A stretch of 64,000 nucleotides of DNA from Gonatopus flavifemur (lineage: Eukaryota; Arthropoda; Insecta; Hymenoptera; Dryinidae), in assembly GCA_018340375.1 (NCBI GenBank), contig JAFFJZ010000008.1, forward strand, positions 1,302,001-1,366,000. Direction: 5' to 3'. The notes under the pieces are model-generated. The model saw only the letters and a list, made by a program, of their open reading frames with translations, searched no databases and was not told the DNA's origin. Made by a program: the position numbers and the translations under genes. The first letter of the stretch is position 1; each line of letters starts with the position of its first letter. Shown piece by piece: positions 23,020 through 35,253 of the stretch.

Positions 23020-24580
23020 AAGATCATTTACCAGGACAGGGATTGGTATTTTTGCACTCCGGGAGCACTTTCAGTCGTGAACTTTGAATTTACAATAGAA
23101 AGGAATGTAACAATTAATGAGATTCAGTTCTACCTTCTGTTTTGTTGTCGTCACGTAGAAGTTCGCTTCCCTCTGTTCTTTCTGTCTTTGGTCCTTTGAA
23201 TGTTATTATTGTCTTGTTTTTCACTATCACTCAAACACAAGCTTTAAGCACTCATGTGTGAGTTCTGTAAATTAGGATTGAAACGTAGGATAGGATTCCA
23301 AACTAAAAGTATATATGAGAATGATTTTCCGAGTACAAGAGATCTGGTTTTTTTATATGAAGTCGCGGCGAGAATCTACCCGAGTTTTTCCTCTACATCG
23401 AGGAAGCAACCTCGGTTCACTCCCAATCACGACGAGTTTGGTCAGTCAGTGGGGTCATCGGCTAATAAGGAACCACCAATTGTCCCACTGACTTGAATTC
23501 ACCCTGTAGTGGGAGGCATTGACGAATCAAAAGGTCAATGCTCTCGACTTCGTCATCTTCTTGTACGTATTTCCTATGTCGTGAAGACTGTAGGTTATAC
23601 TTATACATCAAGCCACCAACGTTGGAACCTGAGGAATATTCTTCGGGTTTCCGTTTTTAATCAATCTTCCCCTTATCAGGAGAAAGTTCGATTTTGCGAT
23701 GATGATTGGGATGATGAAATCTCTGTCCGTAGAATCTATGAACCACATATTATGAAAGCTGCAAAATTATTATTGATTGGAAAATATTCTTAAAAAGACC
23801 CCCATCATCCTAACATTGTGGAAAAGACGATAGAATTATAAGATGAAAGAAGAAATTATATGTTACTCATCATTCATTGATTACGTTTCCAATTTTCATT
23901 CAACATGATTATTACCTTACAGGTGATTCTATATTTTCATCCCATACAGGTATCTAAGGTGGATCATGTTGAATTGTTGGTGATTATTATCAATGATGAG
24001 AGAAAATAGCTTTGATTCAGAAAGAAAGTATTAGAAGTACAGAAATCATAAGAGGTGATTCGTCAGAGATTTGTGAATGGACTTATACTATCATGAGTAT
24101 GTCCATCTCGTCGACCTGTGTTTTGAGAGTGCACTCCAGACCTAAGATGTATGAATACGCATTGGTGTGCGTACATGCGTGTATGCGCACAACGTACCAC
24201 TGTTCTGTTCTTCACGGAGTATCGATATAGAGGAGAATGATTTCATCATGCATACTTCTTACACGTATAACGTTTAATTCTTCTTCTTGATTTGACACAT
24301 TCCTTATTTTAAGAAGGGTAAATCTTGGATGAAAATATTAATTTCATTTTAATTAAAATGCATATGTATAGATATATTGTATGGATATAAGAATATTGAG
24401 CATATACGAACACATATATACATATATTTAATAAAGAAAATCAAAAACTTATCCAAGGACGTTACAATCATATGATAAAATGTCATATAATATGGCTTTT
24501 TAGGAGATGAAAATGTTTTTTTCTCAACAGAATTTATTTTCGCTATACGGAAGAAATATTTCTTCTTTGAATGTTAAGTA
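23020..24580. other. Mixed intergenic DNA, no gene recognised
   Basis: Two consecutive + strand ORFs (23254-23496 and 23509-23793) lie in slightly GC-richer sequence, but the translation has no recognisable domain and no clear splice structure. The remainder is AT-rich. Confidence 0.35.
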
Positions 24581-24589
24581 CTACCGGCT

Positions 24590-24603
24590 GGGGGGGGGGG
24601 GGG
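24590..24603 (+). repeat. Poly(G) run
   Basis: Fourteen uninterrupted G residues after ctaccggct. Confidence 0.9.
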
Positions 24604-24609
24604 CATATT

Positions 24610-27600
24610 GGTCTCTTCGAGAAAGATTTTTCATGAGCAAAGGGTTTCGCAAGAAAGAGAACTGAATTTCTTGAGTGTTAGGAACGTGATGTGTTGCAAA
24701 AATCGATATTTTCCATGACTCAGATTGCTTGGTTTGATTGATCCTCATACAAATACTTGTTTCCTGTGATAACTTCATGAACAGTACAAAACACTGTGGT
24801 CCAAGGCATTCAATTTCGAACTCTGGTATATTTATTTTAAATGAAATTGTTTGTGGCAATTATTCCGTCTTTGGATTGATCGGAATGTATTCTCAAATAC
24901 TTCCTTCAATTGCCCAATCCATTTTTCGAGGATAAAAACTTGGTTTCACTACTTTCAATCCAGAAAAACTCAGAACAAAAAACATACTCTCGCCTCTGGG
25001 ATATGAGATGTGTTCTTTGGAAGAAGGGAAATACAATTTTTTGAATAAAATTTCTCTGTCCTTCTCAACTCCTCTCACTTCCTGTAAGAATTTGAAAATC
25101 TTTCCATCAATACTCTTCGAGAAAATACGAATGACCCAAGACATAAACCTACCCAACACGGCCAATTCTTCCCTATTTACTTTGAATTGCAACTTTATAA
25201 AAATTCATAAGAACTAAGTGAAAATTCCATCTGGAAGTATCAACACTGAAATTCAGTTTTCCCTCTTCTCAAATACTCAGAAAGAGTTTGACTTTAACAT
25301 ATCACTGAGATATTTTTTTAATGCTCAATTTATCCTGAAAAAACTTCTAATCAAAGTTGAAAAACGAAACTTGCTGAGTTGGTAGATCACTACTGTTCAA
25401 AATGAAGAGTCTTTTCTCATCTGTGTCACATTACGGAACATATTTCATGAGGTAATATTAGGTTTGTCGTAGGAAGGCATGAAAATACAATGAAGTCGCA
25501 ACTGGAATTCCATATTCTACCTAACGATCAGGAGTTCTCCTTGTTTATCAGAATTATTTCATTAGAATATGGAGGAGATGAATGGATTGGTATACAAACT
25601 TTATTGCAGTGGACAAGAATCCATTTGTACAGTCTAAATGATGATGTTTTTTGATCCATCGATGGCAGCTGAATTTGGATATGCAGCCAGAATGTAGCTA
25701 TCATGTCAAGTTTATTTATAATGTTTTCATAAAATTTGTGTCATTCTCTGAATAAATCGCAGTATTTCTGTACAATTTCTGTACAATACGTATGTATCAA
25801 CAATTGGTCCATATTGATTGAAACAAAAAGATGAGTATGCACACATATCAAATTTCCGGGTTCTCCTCAGTCTTTCTTCTCTTATCAACTCTCAGTCATT
25901 AATTCTATTCCACGAGCATGTGGGTTATAAGAATGGATTTTGATAATTTTCACGTAAAGTTGAAGTGAATCATAACGAAGACTTTGAAAAGTAAATCCAC
26001 GTGCCACATTCGCATCCTCATTGTCGAGTTATCTATTAGACGAAATATTGAACTATATACACGACCAACATGGGATTTGAAGACAATGCGGTCAATTGCT
26101 CGGCCTTGTGAGCTCTGATATTGACTGGTTGTATTTTTTGTAAAATCACTCATTGTCTATATAATAATATGTTCGAGTCTTAATCATTAAAACATAATCA
26201 CATTCAAGAAGACACGAGGAAGTTATTTGATACCATATGTCCTCAGTGTAATGTGCATGTCCACAAATTATTTATCGCAATCGTTCAATTTCATGAGTCT
26301 TTCTTATTACAGTTCGAATGAATTTGTTTTTTACACGTATTAATTCATGTAAATGGAGATATAAAGTAACTGAAAGGTCTCAATGTTATTCATAACACAA
26401 ATGATCTGAGAGAATTATTAAAACCTTTGATAGCATGAAATATCGATCGCCGGAGAGAAAAATGCCATAGGAACCAATATTTCATTGCTGAGAAAATTTG
26501 TGAATACGATTCACAAAATTTGGAAACAAGTGACACATTTACTTGTATATTAAATTCACCACCAATTTTATAAGAATCTGAATCAAATTTGGTTCAAAAA
26601 TCGTTTTGAGATGATATTATTGTGTTTAAATTTCCTCCAGTGTGAATTTCAAGTGTGAGATATCCAATACAAAGAAAATTGTATCAAAGCACCAGGCGCC
26701 GACAAATGAGCCAATTTCATTCTGAGGTTTTATTAAAAAATGATTTGATATAATCAAAATATCTCTATACGTACAGCTTGATTTTATTACACCTGGAAGC
26801 TCTGGACAAAGAAACATCCGAATCATATCAACGCATTTTTGAATAAAATATTTGAATGAAATTGGCCAATTTGCTGGCGTTGATATCTCCTCGAAGTGAA
26901 TACAAGAATTTTTGAATTTTTTGCAGGAATTCCTAACTGTAATCAGTCCTAACTGGGATTGAGCTGAGGAAAATTCTAACATTTAATCCTTACATCAAAT
27001 TCAAAGACTATATATTCATGATTTTCATTCCAAAAAACAATTCAGATTACAATCCATCTCACATGTGCCTTTCTTTTTCAAAATTATTTGAAATAACAGA
27101 GCTCAAATCGGATTTATGAGGCAAACTAATCATATGTAATTCATTTAAGGATTGCACGTAGACCGTATCGATATATTGATTAGAATAAATGTTCTATTCT
27201 CCGTACGGCGTGGTTTTATAATTCTTTAATGTCAAACGAATATTAGATCCAAAGTTGTGCCTTAAGAATGAATTATATGGATATAAGCAAATGACTCGGT
27301 ACATGTATATAGGCGAAGATCCATATGTGTAGAAATAGAGAAGATATCTGTCTGACCAAGTTAGCCGCATATAGGCTAGGTCGGCACACATATATATGTA
27401 TATACATATTCTATGTTACATGGGAACTGATGCTGTACGTTACCGCCGCTTCTGCTGCTGTAGTGCTGCAGTGTGGTGATATGCGAGGGAAGGGAATAAA
27501 AAAAGTCCCCCTTAGATGAGGCCAAAAAAATGAATTCGTGCGCATCCCGTGCCCACACATCTAACTTTCACTTCTGCTAGCATAGTGCAGGGAACGGGCA

Positions 27601-27780
27601 GCGAAGAAGACGACGGGGAGGATACGAGCTCACCGACCGAGTGAGCTAGTCAACATCTATTTATTTATTCTTGGTACATACAGCGTGTCCAACTAAAATT
27701 GTTCTATAGTCAGAGTTCTGTCCCACTCATTCATGTTTATCATCACATATGAACAATAAAGATAGAGGACGGTCCGCAAG
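24610..27780. other. AT-rich DNA, nothing recognised
   Basis: I see no transposon ends or coding motif. The longest ORF, 26626-26982 (minus, 118 codons), gives no recognisable domain; it is Cys- and Phe-rich, as AT-rich DNA often reads. A GC-richer patch with many short CpG words lies at 27540-27650. Confidence 0.4.
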
Positions 27781-27805
27781 ATTATTCCAAATCAACACAC
27801 GAGAT

Positions 27806-27837
27806 ACAATGTACATACATATGTATGTGTACATTGT
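27806..27837. repeat. 32-base near-perfect palindrome
   Basis: acaatgtacatacatatg followed by tatgtgtacattgt reads almost the same on both strands, with a 2-base offset. It could extrude as a cruciform or be a decayed MITE centre. Confidence 0.7.
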
Positions 27838-28144
27838 GGGCACGCGCCTGGATTTCGCCATGAATGAATTGTACTTCTCAACTTTGTCGTTTTAATTTCC
27901 TATGTTACAATTACGTATGCGGAATTCTCAATCACAATTATGAGAAAAGCGAGTTGTTCAGGCGATGAATGGAATTCCATCAAATCATTGGGGAAGATTT
28001 TTTCATCATGAATTTTACAATTTTTTATTATTATTATTATTCTTCATGTTAGTTAGAAACATCTAAGAATGTGGCTGAGATCATTTCAGCAATATTCTGT
28101 GTGGAAAAAACTGTATAAATCACACACGGAAATAGTAATCATTC

Positions 28145-28240
28145 AGCTGCAGTAGCCAAGTGGCTAACACAGACACGGTGAGTCAGTATATTAGCTCCCA
28201 CAGCTGAATTTCAGCTGTCACAAATGAATTAGCTACCAAT
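28145..28240. repeat. Cluster of CAGCTG words
   Basis: cagctg occurs three times within about 75 bases (near 28145, 28200 and 28212), with related agctacc and agctccc nearby. It lies directly beside the next hAT-like element. The ends are not defined. Confidence 0.4.
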
Positions 28241-28241
28241 G

Positions 28242-28411
28242 CAGAGATGTCAAGAATAGGTGGAAAAATCTATTTTAAATGGAAAATAGTTTTCAAAACC
28301 TATTTGAAATACAAATTGTGACATACTTCCATCAAGTCTATTCAAATACAAAATACAAAATAGGTATTCAAACTAGGTCTTTAAATAGAAAATAGGTATA
28401 AAACATCCCAG
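28242..28411. mobile_element. hAT-like MITE with AAAATAGG/CTATTT words
   Basis: The left end cagagatgtc and right end gacatcccag-type (read inverted ctgggatgtt) are imperfect inverted repeats in the CAGAGATG style of hAT elements. The body is an array of aaaatagg, ctatttt and ctatttg. A convincing 8-bp duplication is not visible. Confidence 0.5.
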
Positions 28412-28778
28412 TCCATTCGATAATTCATTGAATTTTTTATGTTCAATTATTTGTTGTGCAGATCTGGGTTGCACGAATTAATTATAGTGATTATTAGTTA
28501 TAGCAACTAATCATAATGAGTCCTTAATCAATCCTAAATCTCAGGCCTAATCTTAGAATTTTTGTTGTCCACGACTTGCTCTTTGCTTTCCGCCATGGTT
28601 CCGTAGTTTGTTCACAGAAAATCATAAAATACGAGAAGAACCGAAGACCCAGTTATTATGGAGTGAGTATAGACATAGGAATCTAATAACAGGGCCTTAT
28701 GCTCTAATTTGACACACGCACTCTACTTGTACAAACGCAATAGCACGTGGGTGGGTAGACAGAGAGAATACCATTGCG

Positions 28779-28850
28779 TATATAACTGAGCACGTCCTGT
28801 TTGGTTCTGTTCATTGCTCTGGTTCAGATCCAACCTAGGACGGACAAAGT
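28779..28850 (+). promoter_or_regulatory. Candidate TATA box and 5' exon donor
   Basis: TATATAA at 28779-28785 is followed about 60 bases later by acaaa|gtaagtg, a consensus splice donor at 28849. The spacing would suit a very short first exon. No downstream acceptor or coding exon was found, so this is weak. Confidence 0.2.
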
Positions 28851-29077
28851 AAGTGAAGCTATGCTCTCAATTATATTGTATCTGTCTTCACACGTACCTG
28901 CTGTTGTGCTGTGTGAGCCAGGAAGAAGCTGAGCGCGATTTACGACCGGGGTTCCAACGGCAGTGAACATTGAAACGCCCTCTTATCGGACGAAATACAG
29001 AAACGGATGATTTCATCGTCAGAGGCCCAGTGGACCTTCTTCAAGTTTTCTAATTCGCAGTATCAAACTGCGAATCT

Positions 29078-29413
29078 CAATTGGAGATCAAAAGGAAGGG
29101 ATTTCTGCATCGCATTGCGACTGGGGACGAAAAATGGGTTCATTACGATAATCCCAAGCGCAGAAAATCATGGGGATATCCCGGCCATGCTTCCACGTCA
29201 ACGGCCAAACCGAATATTCAAGGTTCCAAGGTTATGCTCAGTATTTGGGGGGACCAGCTTGGCGTAGTGTATTATGGGTTGTTGAAACCGACTGAAACAA
29301 TCACAGGCGATCGTTATCGAACGCAATTAATGCGTTTGAGCCGAGCATTGAAAGCCAAACGGCCGCAACACTACGAGAGACATGATAAAGTGATTTTACA
29401 GCATGAGAATTAC
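29078..29413 (+). pseudogene. Mariner transposase fragment (catalytic core, 3'-truncated)
   Basis: The frame reads RKGFLHRIATGDEKWVHYD, then STSTAKPNIQGSKVML, GVVYYGLLKP and RHDKVILQHEN. This is the central part of a mariner transposase, closer to the mauritiana-like type than to the copy at 20370. The first catalytic Asp (GDEKW) is present. The second motif reads HEN where HDN is expected. The sequence then stops at a junction with LINE copy 2. The N-terminal DNA-binding half is not recognisable upstream. The 219-codon ORF (29081-29740) runs by chance from mariner into LINE sequence and should not be annotated as one protein. Confidence 0.88.
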
Positions 29414-30216
29414 AAATTCAATTTTCAATCAATCAAAGTGCAGTTGAGATTACAAATTCAAGGAGAAAATGTCAGCATGTTGAGATTTGCGGATGACATA
29501 GCTATATTAGCTGCGAGTGGTGCTGAGTTAGGAAATACTCTCAACACTATGAAAACAATCTTACTAGACAACTATTGTATGAATATAAATAAGGACAAAA
29601 CAAAATTCATGATTTGTACAACAGCGAAAACATCAAAAAGAACGAAAATCAAAATAGATGCAGAGACAATTCAGCAAGTCAAAGAATTTAAATATCTAGG
29701 AAGCATAATTACAGAAAAGGGTGAAAACAAAGAGATATAAGAACGAGAATAGCACAAGGAAAACAGGCTTGCCACCAAAAGAAACAGTTACTATGTTCGA
29801 AGAATATTAGCTTAGCAGTAAGGAAAAAATTCTTGAAGAGTCACGTTTGGAGCACACCATTATTTGGTTGCGAAACTTGGACAATTGGAAAAACGGACCA
29901 ACGAAGACTTGAAGCTTTTGGAATGTGGTGTTACAGAAGGATGCTTAGAGTAAAGTGGATAGAGAGAGTGAAAAATGAAGAAGTACTTGAGAAGGTGAAT
30001 GAAAAAAGGAGTCTTTTGAGACAGGTCGTGAAAAGAAGAATCTGATTGGACACACATTGAGGCATGATAGCTTATTGAAAACAATATTCGGAGAAAAAAT
30101 GAATGGTAAAACTCGAAGAGGTAGACCTAGATTAAGTTATATGAAGCAAATTATACAAGATAAGGGTTGTCGTAGATATGCAGAAATTAAGCGTCTAGCG
30201 GATAATAGACAGGGTT

Positions 30217-30424
30217 CACTGAAAAAAATACTCCGGTTAATATATGGACAGCAAGAATTACTGCCATTTTAACCGGAATTCTAGTTAAATGAATCGAGTC
30301 TCCGGCAAATTTAACAAGGGCTCCGGTAAATTTAACAAGAATTCCAGTAAAAGTCACAGATATTCCTTGCTGTCCATATAGTAACCGGAATTCTGGTGAA
30401 ATTAACAGTTCATTTTTTTCCGTG
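30217..30424. mobile_element. 208-bp CCGG-word MITE in LINE copy 2
   Basis: LINE copies 1 and 3 give the empty site (cagggttggaggg and cagggttgaagg), so the boundaries are exact: cactgaaaaaaatactccgg on the left, atttttttccgtg on the right, and TT duplicated at 30215-30216 and 30425-30426. The arms pair through tatggacagcaag and cttgctgtccata. The phrase ccggtaaatttaacaag repeats inside. Homologous to 4549-4776. Confidence 0.93.
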
Positions 30425-30465
30425 TTGGAGGGTTTCATCAAACCAGTCATAAGACTGATTACTTC

Positions 30466-30513
<48 letters not shown>
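30466..30513 (+). repeat. (ATG)16 microsatellite, LINE 3' tail
   Basis: Sixteen perfect ATG repeats directly after the LINE 3' end. On the minus strand they read as poly-His in a spurious ORF (30187-30591). Confidence 0.95.
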
Positions 30514-30519
30514 TATTTT

Positions 30520-33140
30520 ACAGTAGGGAAAACCGGTCAAAACCGGACAAAGTTCTGAACAATTGAAACGAAAAATATTTTTAGCATACATTATTTTATC
30601 GTTTGTTCATTGATTTTTTGAAGATACAAAAGAAATTGAACGAAAAAGAATTCAAAATTGAGGAAGTTACAAGTTGGTGAAGTGGGGGGTCAAAAAAGAA
30701 AAAGTGTCCTGGCGTACCAGACTTCAGCTCTTTTGGTCATCAGGAACAAAAAAATTCAATTTATTCTCAATTAGTGAAGATGGCGTGATGGGATTACCCT
30801 CGGACAAATCAAAAAAAATTTGACACAAAATGGCTGCTGTTTGGAAAAAAATTTTGTCACCATGTTTTGCATAACGATTCCAAATTTTTTAAAAATAATA
30901 AAATCATAAAATTACGAATTTTTGTTGGTCAATGCGATAAAGAGATGTATCTAAGAATATTCATAACAAATTTGAAATAAATCTGTTCAGTGAAGCTTGA
31001 GATATCGTGTACGCTAGTTTGAAAAAAGTATTTTCGAAAAAAACACGTATTTAAAGTTTTTGCGTCAAGATTCCGGAAATTTCACTCATTGGATAGTACG
31101 GTATGATGAGAATTTCAACAAATCTCCCTGAAGGGCATATGCTCGAAAGTTTAAACTTCAACAATATGGACAAAAAAATTTCGATTTGTTCAAAATTCTA
31201 GACTAGAATACCCCCTTAAACCTTCATATATGATATTATAGAATGAATTCAAATTGTATAACTTCAACTCAAATATGAGATTTGTGAGTTCGTATTCATA
31301 TGTTCAACAGATCCTCAATCGCCTTCATTCAGGATAAGAAAACAAGCGCGATCGAGGAAGAAAGATCGCGACCGAATTCTCTTTCACGTGAAACTTTAAT
31401 CGATCTATCAATTTCCGAATCGATCGCTTCTTCTTTCGTATACTCAACACAAAATCCAGGTGGACGCGATATTTCACCTGTAGAAAGCATACCACATTTG
31501 TACGTTGCCTTTATATCGTTTCTGTTTCAACGAGTTGGTTGCGTTGTTGATTCAGTGATGCACCAGATTCGTAAAGTCTGAAAATACCACTGTTGAATGT
31601 TATCTATTATTGAGGAATTATCTGATACGAGCTTTGAAATTTTCCAATTATCATATCTTCAACCTCTTACGACGAGGATTCTTATAAAAATAATCCTGGG
31701 AACAAGTTTGAAATCATTATGCTGTATGTTTTATCTGTGCTCAGGAGAAATCTTATGAAATATAGTTCGAATATAGGTGATACTGAGTTAAAGCTAGATT
31801 CGATGTAATGGAAAATTTCTCTCGAGAAATTTCTAAATTCTTCAAGTTTGATTGATTTATCGAAACATAATCGGAAATGTATGTTCAATATCTGAGAATA
31901 ATTCGTCGGTCACATGATAAAACGTAGCAAGTCACGTTTTTGAGTAATTATTATTCTTATGATAACAAATGTTTCTGATTGCAATTTCACACAAACCTGG
32001 TATCAAATTCTTCGTCTGAACCTTATAATCTCATTTTCAACGATTATTCAACTTACGAAATAATGAAAATTCAGAGGAAATCAAGAAATTAGAAAGTGAC
32101 TTGTTACGTTTTCTCAGGTAATCGACGAATTGTGTGTTTTTAAAACGATATTTTTGAAAAAGAATCATGATTTCTTAGAGCAAGATAATTTTTGTTTTCA
32201 TGTATTTTTCATATCATCATGTTTCATATTTTAATCTGTGATCATATGTTTTCACACGCTTAGTTACATACTCTGATTTTCATTTTCATCTTTCAATCAA
32301 CTACGTACTCGCGCCCGTGAGGATTGACATACGTGGGTTGAAAGAATCGATTCATATCGACGAAATGCAAACTCTGATGACGATGAATATTGTTTTTCCT
32401 TACATTCCATCGTACTTGTCAGCCTATACAACTTTATAGAGAAACGATACGATTTTTCTCCCGAGAAAAGTGCGATAGAATAAGAGAAGAACAACGATCA
32501 TGTCATAATCGACAACAGCAGAGAAAGAGAGTTGATCAGAACCTAGGTCTCCGTTTACCAGGGGATAACGAAAACAATGATATACAAGAGAATACACAAG
32601 GGGTAAGGTGGTGACGTATCGATCCACAGGACGAAACAATAGCTCCACCAAGGATGTAACAAATGATCGTATTCTTATCGGTGGAAAGGGCGTAAGAGAA
32701 TGAGAAAGATACTTTTTTCGTCACTCTTCTTTCTCAAGCATTATAAAAAATTACTATTTTCACAATAAGGACAATGTTTCGATGTTTTTGTCAACGTCTT
32801 TTTACCGGTGAAAAAACAAAAATCCACATATCAACTGCAGCCATACGACACACACAAAAATATAAAAAGTTCATGGCATAACATCAATCTGAGACGTTTC
32901 TCCTGAATCTTGTTCATAATATTTTTTCATGTCCATGGAATCATTGACCTTGGAACGCTCGGACGTATCTGAAATTAATATAATGAGAAATCATTTTACT
33001 ATAATTCAATTTTTCAATATTTCGAAATGAAAAATTTATGTTCAATGATCAGCATTTATAAAAATATGTCAAAATAATAATTTAGTACAGATACGCGCGA
33101 CCATTGATGCACTACTTGAAGGCGCGAGCATCGAGGGTTG
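30520..33140. other. AT-rich DNA, no gene recognised
   Basis: A mildly GC-richer ORF at 31300-31581 (+) and another pair at 32297-32651 show no domain. No transposon ends were recognised. The stretch 30660-31220 contains many short A-runs and could be old repeat DNA. Confidence 0.4.
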
Positions 33141-33149
33141 TTATAATTT

Positions 33150-33257
33150 CCACACAGTACTACAGTTCCAGAAGAATTTATGAAGAATTCTAATTGAACT
33201 AATTGTGTTCTCTATGGATTGTTTGAAAATTCTCCTGGAAGTGGAGTGCTGTGTAGG
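33150..33257. mobile_element. 108-bp MITE, CCACACAG...CTGTGTAGG, copy 1
   Basis: ccacacagtactacagttcc on the left pairs with ggaagtggagtgctgtgtagg on the right, and TT flanks both sides (33148-33149 and 33258-33259). Homologous to 38129-38234. Words of the type agaatt/aattct repeat inside. Confidence 0.8.
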
Positions 33258-34156
33258 TTCCTATGGGAAAAATTTCATTAAAACTGATACGTGGATTCTA
33301 TGAGACTTCATGAGATTTTATATCAGTATTTGTCCAAGGATTTATGAATAATCAATAAACACAGAACTGAATTTTATCGAACTTCATAAGCCATTATGGA
33401 AAATCTCATGAAGATGTATAAAATGAATACTTCCTACGAGATTTTGATGTATTTTGATCCAGGAATTTATCGGAATGCATGAGCACATATCAGACGTCCT
33501 CAATAGGGATGTTCCAATTTTGTATGATTTCTCGTATAGTGAATCAAAACAATATTTGCCCACATACATATTCTTTCAATCCTTCGCGATATTTCCTAAA
33601 GATCGTATGAAGTGTTTTTTTTTTATTTTTGTATCATCCTTCTGAATTCTTGGAAGAATTGTGAGGAAGACTTAGTGAAGAATAAACGTTTTTCAACCAC
33701 ATTCTTCCATGGTACCAATCATATTTATCATTGAATAAACAGAAGATGAAAAGGAACAGGAACGGACGGATAAATATCCGAACGGACTTTGTGGTACAAA
33801 AGATTAAGTACCAGCACTGTCCACTAGACTGAACTCCACCTGTACCCTTATCTGAACAAACAGCATGCAATATACCGTCTTGGTTATGGAGGAAACTTGT
33901 ATTTGGTCATTCTACAAACTCTCCATATTTATTTATCTATCTATTATTCCTTCTTCCGCTTTTATGACACCTCGACTTAACTGTCGCAAGAAATGAGATA
34001 TTCTTTGCACTATGCGACATGATCTAGGTGAGGAAATGAACAAAGTCATGAAGATATTTTGGAACATTAACATATTGCTTTTCATTCCTTGATTCCAAAG
34101 AATTATCTCAATTTATTCAGATTACATCTGTGCTGTACAACGCAACATTTCCCCAA

Positions 34157-34244
34157 AGCACAGACGTTCAAAAAGAATTTCCGATAATATGCAATGAATT
34201 CTTCGGATTGAACACTCCCTAAACTCTTTTTGAACTGGTGTGCT
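34157..34244. repeat. Foldback, about 88 bp
   Basis: agcacagacgttcaaaaagaa pairs with the right arm ctttttgaactggtgtgct. Possibly a shortened member of the CACAGCAC-ended group. Confidence 0.6.
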
Positions 34245-34653
34245 ATGTTGGTTTGTTCAGTGCAATTGGATGACAATTGCACTCAACAAGGTTTATCCGT
34301 TGTACGGGAGATCTCGTTGGAATATAAATCCCAAAGGGGCAGATGTTTTGAAAGATGATGATGGAATTTGTTGATGAGTAATAACATTTTTTCATAATCA
34401 TGTACAAAAGTTTAATACAAATTTGCTGAAAATCTTCTGAAAATTGTTTGGGTACAGAATTTCTCCACGTCCCTGGAGTATTGTGTAATGAAATTTAAAA
34501 ATTCTTGGAAAATTTATATGCGATGTACTATATCAAAATCAGGGGCGCAACAACTGAACGCTATGTATGGGTGCCCAGAGTATCTATTCATGTGAGACCT
34601 GGCTCCACGATGACGCAGTATCGTTGCTGAAGTTACCAGCCCTGGCTAATATA

Positions 34654-34864
34654 CAACGACTCACAAAAGTATTTGAACAGTTATCATGAAATACTTCATT
34701 GAATATAATGAGTATATTATACAATACTGCCAGGAATATTATCAACATTGTAAGTAGGTATGCCTCTCAATGTTAATAATATTTCTGAAAATATTGTATA
34801 TTAAACTTCTTATAATTTATACAGTATCCCATGATCAGTGCTCAAATACTCTCGTGAGTCACTG
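34654..34864. mobile_element. 211-bp Tc1/mariner-like MITE with TA duplication
   Basis: The ends are caacgactcacaaaagta and, inverted, cagtgactcacgagagta. TA flanks both (34652-34653, 34865-34866). The CAGTGACTCACAAAAGTATTTG terminus resembles those of insect Tc1-like elements, here given only in part (cagtgactcac). The arms extend inwards through tattt-aaca and caatatt/aatattg. No transposase. Confidence 0.85.
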
Positions 34865-35253
34865 TAAACACCCAGTCCAGGGTCCATTGATTTGACAGTT
34901 CTGCATGACTCGGATTCGAAATAAAAACAACGTTTCACAAACTCAGTACTGGAGTTTGATATTGTCGGTGCTGGCAATATCTATAGGTCGGTGTTGCCAC
35001 AACCGCCGCATTATTAATGGTTGTTCCGATTGATCTGGCCCAGGAATAATTCAATTGATCAAATAACTGTGGTTATGATTCAAAAGAGAGCTTAGATATC
35101 ATTTTGGATGAACCTATTTTTAATTGAATCTAAAATGAACCCAGACGAGAATATAATAGAAGCAGTTTTTCCGTCTATAAATTAATCCGGATTCAATGCC
35201 TGATTATTTTTATACGGTGCCCAAAGATTGATAATTCCGTTGTCAGTCAGGAA

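Larger units (their letters stand above)
29436..30513 (+). pseudogene. LINE copy 2: reverse transcriptase C-terminal half with (ATG)16 tail
   Basis: It begins 5'-truncated at aagtgcagttgagatta, corresponding to about 10368 in copy 1. It keeps the catalytic FADD box (SMLRFADDIAIL), then NYCMNINKDKTKFM and EFKYLGSIITEKG. After a 2-base insertion it resumes as IRTRIAQGKQ, then YGCETW-like FGCETWTIGKTDQRRLEAF (29833-30045). After a 1-base deletion it resumes as HTLRHDSLLKTI and GRPRLSYMKQIIQDKG (30057-30272). A 208-bp MITE lies at 30217-30424, after which the 3' end ggagggtttcatcaaacc and (ATG)16 complete it. Younger-looking than copy 1, but not functional. Confidence 0.9.

Noticed and set aside
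29081..29740. A genuine transposase-reverse transcriptase fusion gene
   Set aside because: The mariner part lacks its N- and C-terminal parts, the LINE part is truncated on both sides of the frame, and the junction looks like an ordinary insertion.
30187..30591. ORF with a 16-residue His run
   Set aside because: The run is the LINE's (ATG)16 tail read backwards, followed by the palindromic MITE.
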